From Candidatus Uhrbacteria bacterium (GTDB taxonomy: Bacteria; Patescibacteriota; Patescibacteriia; UBA9934): DNA of 17,111 bases. Below the pieces are notes generated by a model. It saw nothing but the letters and a program-made list of their open reading frames with translations, was not told the DNA's origin and made no database searches. The stretch lies in NCBI GenBank assembly GCA_903891735.1, contig CAITFQ010000056.1, forward strand, positions 1 to 17,111, in the 5' to 3' direction. Of this stretch, positions 1 to 5,822 are shown piece by piece (position 1 is the stretch's first letter; each line of letters starts with the position of its first letter). Both the position numbers and the translations under genes were made by a program.

Positions 1-2
1 CC

Positions 3-1220
3 ACCCTCCACCCCAACGTCTCGATCGACTACAAAAAGCTACGCAGCGATGAATACGACGACGCCCTGCTCCACGCCTTCGCCGACGGCACCGGCCCGGA
101 CATTTTTGCCGTCCACAACAGCGCCATGGGCCAATATCAAAGCCTGTTAGCGCCCGAACCAGCCAGCACCACTATTCCTTACCTCGAAACCCAAGGCACG
201 CTCCGCAAACAAACCATCGTCGTCAGCAAAACCCTACCTACCGAAAGCATTAAGGATCTCAAGCGTGACTTCGTCGACACCGTCGCTGAGGACGTCGTCT
301 TCCCCTACCAACCCGACCCCAAAGTCGCCGCCGTCGACAGCGTCTACGGCCTCCCCCTCTCGGTCGACACCATGGCTCTTTACGCCAATAAAGATCTGCT
401 TAACGCCGCCGGCATCGCTGCTGCCCCCACCAGTTGGCAAGACTTCCACGACGACGTGGTCAAACTCACCAAACTCGACAGTACTGGCAAAATTATTCAG
501 TCTGGCGCCGGTTTTGGCACTAGCAGCAACGTCAATCGCGCCGTCGACATTCTTTCTGTCCTGATGATGCAAAACGGCACCAACATGACCGACGACCGTG
601 GTCGCGTCACTTTCCAACTTGTCCCTGACGGCACGCCCCACAACCTTTTCCCCGGCCTCGACGCCACCACCTTCTACACGGACTTCGCCAACCCCACCAA
701 AGACGCTTACACCTGGAACGACACTTTCCCCTCATCTTTTGACGCTTTCACGGCTGGTCAAACTGCCTTCTACCTCGGTTACGCCTATGATCTCCCACTT
801 ATTCGCACCGCTGCTCCTAAACTCAACTTCACCCTCAACAAACTGCCACAAATCACCGGCGGTCGCGAAGTAAACTATCCTAACTACTGGGTCGAAGGTG
901 TCTCCAAAGACAGCAAAAACACTGACTGGGCTTGGGACTTCGTCAATTTCGCTACCAATAAAACCAACGTCACCTCTTACTTAACCAAAGCCAACAAACC
1001 AACCGCTCTGCGTTCACTCATCAGCACCCAATTAGACAGTGAAGATCTCGGCGTTTTCGCCGAACAACTCCTGCTCGCGCAAAGCTGGTACCACGGTAAA
1101 GACACAGCCGCCATGGAAAAAGCCATGAACTCCTTCATCGACACCATCCTCGCCGGCACCGACGACCCAAGCAAGGCCATCGAAACCACCGCTAGGGTCG
1201 TTTCCCAAACTTACGACTAA
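3..1220 (+). CDS. ABC transporter extracellular sugar-binding protein (5' partial)
   Basis: This is the C-terminal 405 residues of a family 1 extracellular solute-binding protein, the lipid- or membrane-anchored receptor that delivers sugars to an ABC importer. The frame is open to the window edge with no start, and the part before the first internal ATG (126) reads like the family (DEYDDALLHAFADGTGPDIF, with the usual 'GPDIF' motif). Further family features are YGLPLSVDTMALYANKDLL, then PTSWQDF, and a late 'W.WDFVNFAT' segment, all in the order expected for the two-lobe fold. The signal peptide and N-terminal lobe start lie outside the window. No permease or ATPase gene follows; a strong terminator ends the unit. 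Codons are mostly C-ending with AAA lysines, like the flanking host genes. The substrate cannot be read from the sequence; a sugar or oligosaccharide is the usual one for this family. Confidence 0.88.
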   Translation, partial: TLHPNVSIDYKKLRSDEYDDALLHAFADGTGPDIFAVHNSAMGQYQSLLAPEPASTTIPYLETQGTLRKQTIVVSKTLPTESIKDLKRDFVDTVAEDVVFPYQPDPKVAAVDSVYGLPLSVDTMALYANKDLLNAAGIAAAPTSWQDFHDDVVKLTKLDSTGKIIQSGAGFGTSSNVNRAVDILSVLMMQNGTNMTDDRGRVTFQLVPDGTPHNLFPGLDATTFYTDFANPTKDAYTWNDTFPSSFDAFTAGQTAFYLGYAYDLPLIRTAAPKLNFTLNKLPQITGGREVNYPNYWVEGVSKDSKNTDWAWDFVNFATNKTNVTSYLTKANKPTALRSLISTQLDSEDLGVFAEQLLLAQSWYHGKDTAAMEKAMNSFIDTILAGTDDPSKAIETTARVVSQTYD

Positions 1221-1229
1221 CTCGTACTT

Positions 1230-1277
1230 AAAAAATCACGACCCGGACGCGTGCAAGCGTCCGGGACGTGATTTTTT
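1230..1277. terminator. Intrinsic terminator after the solute-binding protein gene
   Basis: A long hairpin pairs AAAAAATCACG with CGTGATTTTTT and CCGGACGC with GCGTCCGG around a short loop. The A-run on one side and T-run on the other make it a plausible bidirectional terminator. Its 3' arm lies where the -35 region of the next promoter would be. Confidence 0.9.
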
Positions 1278-1284
1278 ATTTCAT

Positions 1285-1292
1285 GATATACT
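1285..1292 (+). promoter_or_regulatory. Extended -10 promoter of the first pilin gene, leaderless start
   Basis: TG-A-TATACT is an extended -10 element. Exactly ten bases separate it from the ATG at 1303, so transcription would begin only a few bases before the start codon. No -35 hexamer is visible; that position is taken by the terminator arm. The same TATACT-N10-ATG geometry occurs at 12693 (minus) and 14870 (plus). Confidence 0.6.
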
Positions 1293-1302
1293 TCCCTCAA
1301 GT

Positions 1303-1839
1303 ATGTCTATTCCTCGACGCTTTATCGCTAGCCTCGTCCTCGGTTTTACTATAACCAGCGGTCTCTTCGCTTTTACCGCCCCAGTTCGCGCCATTTCCAT
1401 CGACAGCGAGTACACCAACATCAAAAATCTCGGCCTCATCTTCGCCAACATCTGCACCAGTTCTCGCCCTGACGCCGGCGCTGATCCTTGCGTTTGTCGC
1501 GGCCAAGGGCTCTGCACTGTGGATAATATCCTCCAAGTCGTCGTCAACGTCAGCTATCTTATCCTCGCCCTCAGCGGTTCCGCTGCTCTCATCGCCATTG
1601 TCTACGGCGGTCTCGAATGGGTCATTTCAGCCGGCAATCCCGATCGCGTCAAACGTGGCAAAGACGCTTTAAGTGGCGCTGCCATTGGTTTAGCTATCGT
1701 TTTCGGGGCTTATGTCGCCATTAACCTGCTTATCAGCGTACTCAACAGCGGCAACCTCCCCACCAGCACACTTGAAAATACCATCGGTAACGATGCCAAT
1801 AAAACAATCACCACCGACACTTCAAATAACACCAAATAA
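1303..1839 (+). CDS. T4SS pilin-like protein 1 (VirB2/TrbC family) with a cysteine cluster
   Basis: A 178-residue two-helix protein of the T4SS_pilin/TrbC-VirB2 type common in Patescibacteria. It has a signal peptide (residues 1-30, ending in a PVRA cleavage-like site), a soluble segment, then helix 1 (about 76-103), the family loop from Y101 (YGGLEWVISAGNPDRVKRG) and helix 2 (about 122-147). It is the longest and most divergent of the six neighbours. It alone carries four cysteines (C51, C63, C65, C71) before the first helix, and a Thr/Asn-rich tail of about 25 residues. The start follows a leaderless-type promoter and has no Shine-Dalgarno site. Family assignment rests on the loop motif and topology; its role as a pilus subunit rather than another membrane component is inference. 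Confidence 0.8.
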   Translation: MSIPRRFIASLVLGFTITSGLFAFTAPVRAISIDSEYTNIKNLGLIFANICTSSRPDAGADPCVCRGQGLCTVDNILQVVVNVSYLILALSGSAALIAIVYGGLEWVISAGNPDRVKRGKDALSGAAIGLAIVFGAYVAINLLISVLNSGNLPTSTLENTIGNDANKTITTDTSNNTK

Positions 1840-1845
1840 TCACTT

Positions 1846-2268
1846 ATGACTTTCAAAAAAATCCTTACCTGTTCAGCTTTCGCTCTCATTCTTACCTTAC
1901 CTCTTCTGCCAAACCTGGCTCATGCAGGTGATGCAACCACGACTACTGCCACAACTGCTACCACCACCACAGCCGCCTCTACTACCGCCGCCGTTACCCT
2001 TTACAATCCGCTCGGTGAAACCGACGTCCGCGTCATCATCGGCCGCGTCATCAAAGGCATTCTCGGCCTCATCGGCAGCCTCGCTTTTCTCATGTTCATC
2101 TACGGCGGTATGCTCTGGATGACCAGCGCCGGCAACGCCGACCGTGTCAAAAAAGGTCAAAGCATTCTCGTTTGGACAGTCTTGGGCCTCGGTGTCATTT
2201 TCTCAAGTTACGCCGCCGTCAACGCCATTCTCAATTCACTAACAACTGGCAGCGTGAACGGGACTTAA
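1846..2268 (+). CDS. T4SS pilin-like protein 2 (VirB2/TrbC family)
   Basis: This 140-residue paralogue begins six bases after the stop of pilin-like protein 1, so the two are almost certainly cotranscribed. A signal peptide (to about residue 27, LAHA) is followed by a low-complexity Thr/Ala stretch (about 31-50). Then come the characteristic NPLG start of the mature core, helix 1, the loop from Y86 (YGGMLWMTSAGNADRVKKG) and helix 2. NPLG followed by this loop is the commonest form of the family in Patescibacteria, so this may be the canonical subunit of the set. The Thr/Ala stretch could be a flexible or glycosylated exposed segment; that is inference. No Shine-Dalgarno site is seen before the ATG. 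Confidence 0.85.
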   Translation: MTFKKILTCSAFALILTLPLLPNLAHAGDATTTTATTATTTTAASTTAAVTLYNPLGETDVRVIIGRVIKGILGLIGSLAFLMFIYGGMLWMTSAGNADRVKKGQSILVWTVLGLGVIFSSYAAVNAILNSLTTGSVNGT

Positions 2269-2273
2269 TAATG

Positions 2274-2282
2274 TGCTATAAT
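2274..2282 (+). promoter_or_regulatory. Extended -10 promoter of the third pilin gene
   Basis: TG-C-TATAAT is a perfect extended -10 element, 29 bases before the ATG at 2312. No convincing -35 is present. It gives the third pilin gene its own transcription start with a short A/T-rich leader. Confidence 0.7.
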
Positions 2283-2311
2283 TAATTCAACCACTCTTTA
2301 ATCATTTTACT

Positions 2312-2719
2312 ATGAAAAAAGCTCTCACTCGTTTGGCTCTCGGCCTTGGTCTGGCTACCTTGCTCGTCTTGCCACTTGGTCTCGGCCACGTCGGTCTGGT
2401 CCATGTCGCTCACGCTCAACAATTACAAGCTAGTGACTTGCTCGACTCTGGCTTCGGCGACACCGCCGGCCTCGGTCAAGCCGACTTGAAAACCACCATC
2501 GGCAACTTGATCCGCGTCATGTTGGGCTTCCTCGGTGTCGTCGCTGTCATCATCATCTTGCTTGGTGGTTTCAAGTGGATGACCGCTGGTGGCAACGACG
2601 AAAAAGTAACAGAAGCTAAGAACCTCATCATCGCTGGTATCATCGGTTTGGCTATCATTCTCTCCGCCTTTGCTATCGCCAGCTTCGTCATTAGCTCGAT
2701 CATCGGCGCTACCCAGTAA
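2312..2719 (+). CDS. T4SS pilin-like protein 3 (VirB2/TrbC family)
   Basis: A 135-residue member of the tandem family. It has a long signal peptide (to about residue 35, VAHA), a short soluble segment, helix 1 with Gly and Val/Ile repeats, and the loop GGFKWMTAGGNDEKVTEAK near residue 85, then helix 2. In the loop the family Tyr is Leu84, and the usual VKKAQ is VTEAK, making it the least basic loop of the set. Leucines are often TTG here, slightly unlike its neighbours. It has its own extended -10 promoter and is followed by a hairpin-rich gap of 97 bases before the next pilin gene, so it may be expressed separately. No Shine-Dalgarno site is seen. Confidence 0.82.
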   Translation: MKKALTRLALGLGLATLLVLPLGLGHVGLVHVAHAQQLQASDLLDSGFGDTAGLGQADLKTTIGNLIRVMLGFLGVVAVIIILLGGFKWMTAGGNDEKVTEAKNLIIAGIIGLAIILSAFAIASFVISSIIGATQ

Positions 2720-2727
2720 AGAGCCTA

Positions 2728-2774
2728 GCCAAAGCTCAGCTTTGGCCGCAAACAAAAAACCGAGCTCAGCTCGG
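2728..2774 (+). repeat. Double-hairpin repeat, copy A
   Basis: A 9-bp stem GCCAAAGCT/AGCTTTGGC (2728-2746) with one central base, a 13-base linker CGCAAACAAAAAA (2747-2759), and a 7-bp stem CCGAGCT/AGCTCGG (2760-2774). Copies with the same layout occur at 5615-5661 and 13161-13207. This copy lies between the third and fourth pilin genes and could separate or attenuate their expression. Confidence 0.85.
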
Positions 2775-2787
2775 CGACTAACGGTCA

Positions 2788-2808
2788 GGCTGCAGCTCAG
2801 TTGCAGCC
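2788..2808 (+). repeat. Additional hairpin next to repeat copy A
   Basis: GGCTGCAGCT and AGTTGCAGCC pair as a 10-bp stem with one G-U wobble when read as plus-strand RNA. The centre (CT-C-AG) resembles that of the double-hairpin repeat, so it may be a third, diverged unit. It ends nine bases before the start of pilin gene 4. Confidence 0.6.
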
Positions 2809-2816
2809 CCTCCGCT

Positions 2817-3206
2817 ATGCGAAAACTCCTCCTGGCCGGTTTACTGGCTGCTTCTTTATTAGTCCCCCAACTGGCCTTCGCTACCGCCGCTAGTAGTTAC
2901 GGTCTCGAAGCCACTGGCACTGCCGCCCTAGGCACCGCTCCCACTACCGCTCAAGGCGATATCACCACCTTCATCGGTTCCTACATCATTAAGCCTATCC
3001 TCGGCTTGGTCGGTCTAGCCTTCTTCGTGCTCATGATTTACGGCGGTGTTCTCTGGATGGTCGCCGGTGGCAACGAAACCACCGTCAAAAAAGCTCAATC
3101 AATTCTCACAAGTGCCGTCGTTGGTGCTGTTGTCGTTATTGCCGCCTACGCCCTCACCAACGCTGTCCTCAACGCCCTCACCACTGGCAACGTGTCCGGT
3201 ATTTAA
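2817..3206 (+). CDS. T4SS pilin-like protein 4 (VirB2/TrbC family)
   Basis: A 129-residue paralogue. The frame is open further upstream, but the ATG at 2817 is chosen because it starts a clear signal peptide (MRKLLLAGLLAASLLVP, ending near LAFA, residue 20) and the upstream part would translate the hairpin repeats. A Thr/Ala/Gly-rich segment precedes helix 1; the loop from Y75 reads YGGVLWMVAGGNETTVKKAQ and helix 2 follows. It ends TTGNVSGI, close to the TTGSVNGT end of protein 2, suggesting those two are close relatives. The bases before the start (CCTCCGCTATG) resemble those before pilin gene 6 (CCTTCGCTATG) and contain no Shine-Dalgarno site. Confidence 0.83.
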   Translation: MRKLLLAGLLAASLLVPQLAFATAASSYGLEATGTAALGTAPTTAQGDITTFIGSYIIKPILGLVGLAFFVLMIYGGVLWMVAGGNETTVKKAQSILTSAVVGAVVVIAAYALTNAVLNALTTGNVSGI

Positions 3207-3215
3207 ACGAAAGTT

Positions 3216-3566
3216 ATGAAAAACTTTCTCCTCGCCGCCGTTACTAATAGTTCTGTCTACAGCAAAGGTCTGGGTGGCGCCACCGGCACCGCCGCCTCGG
3301 CCTACGGCGGTAGCGCTAACCTCCCCAGCGCCGACGTCCTCACCTTAATAGGCATGCTTATCAAATCCGTCCTTGGCCTACTCGGTGTTGTCTTCTTAAT
3401 TCTCATCATCTACGCCGGCATTCTCTGGATGACCGCCGCTGGCAACGAAGACCGCGTCAAAAAAGCTCAAAGCATTCTCCGCAACTCAGTTTTCGGTGTC
3501 GCTATCGTCATTCTGGCTTACTTTATCAGCTACTTCGTCGTCACTAAACTCACCGGCCAATACTAA
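3216..3566 (+). CDS. T4SS pilin-like protein 5 (VirB2/TrbC family), short N terminus
   Basis: This 116-residue paralogue starts nine bases after the stop of gene 4 and is probably cotranscribed with it. Unlike the other five it has no convincing signal peptide: the N terminus (MKNFLLAAVTNSS) has only a short hydrophobic run before a Gly/Ala/Ser-rich segment. Helix 1, the loop from Y66 (YAGILWMTAAGNEDRVKKAQ) and helix 2 are nearly the same as in protein 6, so 5 and 6 look like a recent duplication. The missing signal may mean that it inserts through helix 1, or that its N terminus has eroded. Confidence 0.82.
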   Translation: MKNFLLAAVTNSSVYSKGLGGATGTAASAYGGSANLPSADVLTLIGMLIKSVLGLLGVVFLILIIYAGILWMTAAGNEDRVKKAQSILRNSVFGVAIVILAYFISYFVVTKLTGQY

Positions 3567-3612
3567 AGGTTGGTCTGAAACTTTACCCACACTTATCCTC
3601 CTTCGCAGTTCG

Positions 3613-3621
3613 TGTTACAAT
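3613..3621 (+). promoter_or_regulatory. Extended -10 promoter of the sixth pilin gene
   Basis: TG-T-TACAAT lies 31 bases before the ATG at 3653. A weak TTATCC (3593-3598) lies 17 bases upstream as a possible -35. This is the third promoter within the pilin array. Confidence 0.55.
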
Positions 3622-3652
3622 ACTCTTGTCTTAACAAATCTAACCCTTCGCT

Positions 3653-4048
3653 ATGAAGTTAAAGAACCTACTCGTGGCTGGTGCCCTCCTGGTCCTGCCT
3701 TTCGCCCCCATGATTGTCCACACTGTCCATGCCACTACTGGCCCAGATCTTACCACCAACCTCAAGACCGTTGGTGAAACCGGCGCCGGCTATGCTACTG
3801 CTAGCGACACCACCCTCACCGACACCATCGGTAAACTCATCTCTACTTTGCTCGGCTTCCTCGGTGTCATTTTCCTTATTCTCATCATCTACGCTGGTCT
3901 CCTCTGGATGACCGCCGCTGGCAACGAAGACAAAGTTAAGAAAGCTCAGGGCATCTTGATGAGCTCCGTCATCGGCCTCATCATTCTCCTCTCCGCTTAC
4001 GCTATCAGCTACTTCGTCATCAGCAACCTACAAAACTCCATTCAATAA
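3653..4048 (+). CDS. T4SS pilin-like protein 6 (VirB2/TrbC family)
   Basis: A 131-residue paralogue and the last of the array. It has a signal peptide (to about residue 27, VHA), a Thr/Gly-rich exposed segment, helix 1 (about 55-78), the loop from Y80 (YAGLLWMTAAGNEDKVKKAQ), and helix 2. It is closest to protein 5 over the loop and both helices, but keeps a full signal peptide. It has its own promoter and is followed within 15 bases by a strong terminator, so it can be made alone or as the end of the array. No VirB4, VirD4 or other secretion-system gene is visible in this window. Confidence 0.85.
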   Translation: MKLKNLLVAGALLVLPFAPMIVHTVHATTGPDLTTNLKTVGETGAGYATASDTTLTDTIGKLISTLLGFLGVIFLILIIYAGLLWMTAAGNEDKVKKAQGILMSSVIGLIILLSAYAISYFVISNLQNSIQ

Positions 4049-4062
4049 ACTGAACTTTCCAG

Positions 4063-4087
4063 AAAAAAGACCTTCGGGTCTTTTTTT
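4063..4087 (+). terminator. UUCG-loop intrinsic terminator closing the pilin array
   Basis: AAAAAAGACC and GGTCTTTTTTT pair around a TTCG tetraloop. The T-run of seven makes it a textbook plus-strand terminator; the A-run gives some activity on the other strand. Confidence 0.93.
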
Positions 4088-4131
4088 CGTTGTAAACGAA
4101 AAGCGGCCCTGGATGTTACTCCAGGCGCCGC
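4084..4131 (-). terminator. Minus-strand terminator of the exported-protein gene
   Basis: GCGGC plus CCTGGA (4103-4113) pair with TCCAGG and GCCGC (4120-4131). On the minus strand the hairpin is followed by TTTTCGTTT. A second small perfect hairpin (TTTTCGTT, gta, AACGAAAA; 4084-4102) fills the space to the pilin terminator, so three hairpins sit back to back at this convergent junction. Confidence 0.75.
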
Positions 4132-4156
4132 CGTCTGCCACACGGTTTTCAGCTCA

Positions 4157-4681
4157 TCAGTGGCAGGTGATGAGCGTCATGTTGCTGTTGGTGTCCCGAC
4201 TGTAAACCGGGTCGGCCGAGCACTTCGCGCCGCTCAGTCGCGGGGTCACAGCATGCTCGAGCGACAGCCCGGGAGCAACGGACTCGACCACCGGCGGAAC
4301 GCCCATGGTGTTGTACATCTCACCCCAGACCTTGACCTGCGTCTGCGTCCCGAAGTTCCCGATCAGGAATAATTCGCTGTCCCCGGTCCCGACCACCCCG
4401 CTCTTGCCGGGGCTGATCTCCGTCGGCACAGGCATCAGGCGGCCGCTGCTGGCATCGAGACTGAAGACGTTGACCGTCTTGCAGTGATCGTTGTGCAGAA
4501 CTGCCGCACCAGCCGGATAGGGCCAACGGATGCCGTAGACGCCGGCACCGAGACCCTTCATGTCGGCCGCGGAGGCCTCCACCAAGTCGCACGGGCCGAG
4601 GCTAACCTCGATCCGCTGGCTCGGGGAGAGCCCATCCGTGGCACGGGCCACACCGAGAAGAAGCAGGAATGTTGTGAACAT
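4157..4681 (-). CDS. Small exported protein of unknown function, GC-rich island (174 aa)
   Basis: I do not recognise this family. The protein begins with a short signal peptide (MFTTFLLLLGVARA, cleavage near residue 14) and has no other membrane segment. The mature part is rich in Gly, Val, Ser and Pro and looks beta-rich. It has four cysteines (C31, one in the HNDHC segment, one in GAKC, and C173 next to the C terminus), suited to two disulfides outside the cytoplasm. Its start has a GGAG site seven bases upstream within CATGGAGTAAACGATG, a leader nearly identical to that of the next gene. GC content and G-ending codons differ clearly from the pilin genes. No promoter is evident in the 144 bases upstream, so it is probably read from the neighbouring gene's promoter. 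Confidence 0.7.
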   Translation of the reverse strand: MFTTFLLLLGVARATDGLSPSQRIEVSLGPCDLVEASAADMKGLGAGVYGIRWPYPAGAAVLHNDHCKTVNVFSLDASSGRLMPVPTEISPGKSGVVGTGDSELFLIGNFGTQTQVKVWGEMYNTMGVPPVVESVAPGLSLEHAVTPRLSGAKCSADPVYSRDTNSNMTLITCH

Positions 4682-4825
4682 CGTTTACTCCATGGCCAAG
4701 GCCAGGTTTGTTGTTACTGAGTTGACTGACTATTTGTACTTGGCTCCGCTCAACCCTTACGGGAAGCAGACCAAGCGCGATGGGTGGGGTGGGCCAAATC
4801 CCCCTACGAACTAGGCCCTACTCGA
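4682..4825 (-). promoter_or_regulatory. Gap between the two exported-protein genes, with conserved GGAG leader
   Basis: This spacer has no terminator that I can see. On the minus strand it ends in GGCCATGGAGTAAACG directly before the start, matching GCCATGGAGTCAACC before the other exported-protein gene. The ribosome-binding GGAG is embedded in an upstream ATG that is immediately stopped (ATG GAG TAA). The rest is G/C-rich sequence without an evident element. Confidence 0.5.
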
Positions 4826-5491
4826 CTACTGGAAGCCCGCGTTGTTGTGCGTGGGCTTCTTGTCGTCGGCCGCGGGCTGGCTCGTGCCACCCGTGGACTT
4901 CGTGCTACCGCTGGGCTGCGACCCGGCTGCGCGATACCCGTTCATCAGGTTGATCGCGTCCGCCGTCTCGTTGCCCGTGCCGACTGCGTAGTTGCCGTAC
5001 CCACCCGAACCATAGCCGTAGCCGTAGTTGGTGGGGAACCGGTTGTCCGCATCCGCCACGCCGACTGCGTCGGTGCGACTCTCGACGGTCAGGTCGCCGC
5101 TCTTGCAGCGCAGGTTGGGGTTGGCGGTGCCCACCTTGTTGACGCAGTCGAGGAGCGCCTTGGCCTCCAGGTTCTTCTGGTAGGTCAACGCCGCGACCTG
5201 CGCGTCGGTCAACTTCTGCTGGTTGAACGCCATCTGCAGCTCCGCGTCGGCCTTCGCCTTCGCCGCGTTGGCGTAGGTGGTGTCCACGTTCGCCTGCGTC
5301 AGCACCTGCACCGACTTGTTGCCGATGCAGTCCGTCCGCGGGGTCCAAACCCCGGTCTTCGGATCGACCAGCACCTCGTTGTGCCCGAAGGCACGGCAGG
5401 GGTTGCTGGGCGCGCCGGCATCCACGACGGTGACGGGCTGAGCGGGCGTGGCCGCAGAAGCCAGAGACAGAGACAAAAGAAGTGAAATCAT
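4826..5491 (-). CDS. Exported protein of unknown function, coiled-coil and Gly/Tyr-rich (221 aa)
   Basis: I do not recognise this family. The start at 5491 is preferred over an ATG 12 bases upstream, because GGAG in that upstream codon pair sits six bases before it. A signal peptide (MISLLLSLSLASA) is followed by a domain with four cysteines (in SNPC, RTDC, LLDC and NLRC). Between the second and third is an Ala/Gln/Lys-rich helix of about 50 residues, likely a coiled coil. The C-terminal third is low complexity: a Gly/Tyr run (NYGYGYGSGGYGNY) and then a Ser/Gly/Thr/Pro tail ending in polar residues. Such a tail suits a surface-exposed or wall-spanning protein, but that is inference. It shares base composition, leader sequence and the four-cysteine pattern with the gene downstream, and has a strong promoter of its own. 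Confidence 0.7.
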   Translation of the reverse strand: MISLLLSLSLASAATPAQPVTVVDAGAPSNPCRAFGHNEVLVDPKTGVWTPRTDCIGNKSVQVLTQANVDTTYANAAKAKADAELQMAFNQQKLTDAQVAALTYQKNLEAKALLDCVNKVGTANPNLRCKSGDLTVESRTDAVGVADADNRFPTNYGYGYGSGGYGNYAVGTGNETADAINLMNGYRAAGSQPSGSTKSTGGTSQPAADDKKPTHNNAGFQ

Positions 5492-5564
5492 GGTTGACTC
5501 CATGGCTGTTTAGGCCAGTAGAATCCACGAAACACCCGGAAATCGGTTGTTTAGTGGACCCTTT

Positions 5565-5593
5565 ACTATACCAGAAAATAGCACTTTTGTCAA
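5565..5593 (-). promoter_or_regulatory. Consensus sigma-70 promoter of the exported-protein genes
   Basis: Read on the minus strand: TTGACA, 17 bases, TATAGT, with TGG just before the -10 (extended). It is the best promoter in the window and would give a leader of about 67 bases before the start at 5491. Its CTGGTATAGT core is identical to that of the promoter at 14749-14777, so this regulatory sequence looks native to the host even though the genes look foreign. Confidence 0.85.
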
Positions 5594-5614
5594 TCCAAAT
5601 CACCTCTCAGTCCC

Positions 5615-5661
5615 ACCAAAGCTGAGCTTTGGTCGCAAACAAAAAATCCAGCTTAGCTGGA
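5615..5661 (+). repeat. Double-hairpin repeat, copy B
   Basis: The 9-bp stem ACCAAAGCT/AGCTTTGGT (5615-5633) is followed by a 13-base linker CGCAAACAAAAAA (5634-5646) and a 7-bp stem TCCAGCT/AGCTGGA (5647-5661). Against copies A and C the outer pair of stem 1 is A-T instead of G-C, and stem 2 has changed on both sides, so pairing is kept. On the minus strand stem 2 is followed by TTTTTTGTTTG, which resembles a terminator. Confidence 0.85.
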
Positions 5662-5693
5662 CAAAAACTCCAAAATATGCTACTCTTCCCGGT

Positions 5694-5727
5694 CCAGTAA
5701 ACCCCAAATTTACTGGCTTTTCCCTGC
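5694..5727 (+). terminator. Perfect 8-bp hairpin with a T-rich tail
   Basis: CCAGTAAA, seven bases, TTTACTGG, then CTTTTCCCTGCTTTTT. It could be a weak plus-strand terminator or attenuator upstream of the large membrane protein gene. The stem is A/T-rich and the T-run is interrupted, so activity is uncertain. Confidence 0.4.
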
Positions 5728-5822
5728 TTTTTCACAACGACGACGGCGCTTATCCCGCCTTTCGTCTTCACTTCCAATAATGTCAACAACCGGCCATTAA
5801 TTTGGCCAAATCTGGAGATCCC

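Larger units (their letters stand above)
5594..5822 (+). promoter_or_regulatory. Divergent intergenic region before the 620-residue membrane protein gene
   Basis: This gap holds repeat copy B, then a perfect inverted repeat CCAGTAAA/TTTACTGG (5694-5716) followed by a T-rich stretch, then a hairpin GACG-GGCG/CGCC-CGTC (about 5738-5766). It ends with TTTGGCCAAA (palindrome, about 5801-5810) and TGGAGATCCC before the ATG at 5823. A weak candidate promoter (TTAGCT, 17 bases, TATGCT) overlaps repeat copy B. The hairpins would lie in the leader of the gene if that promoter is used. Confidence 0.45.

Noticed and set aside
2670..2816. N-terminal extension of pilin-like protein 4
   Set aside because: It would translate the hairpin repeats and hide the signal peptide; the ATG at 2817 fits the family.
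4784..5485. A 233-residue plus-strand open frame opposite the exported protein
   Set aside because: Arg/Val/Gly-rich shadow frame in GC-rich DNA. The minus-strand frame has a signal peptide, a GGAG site, a consensus promoter and sensible composition.
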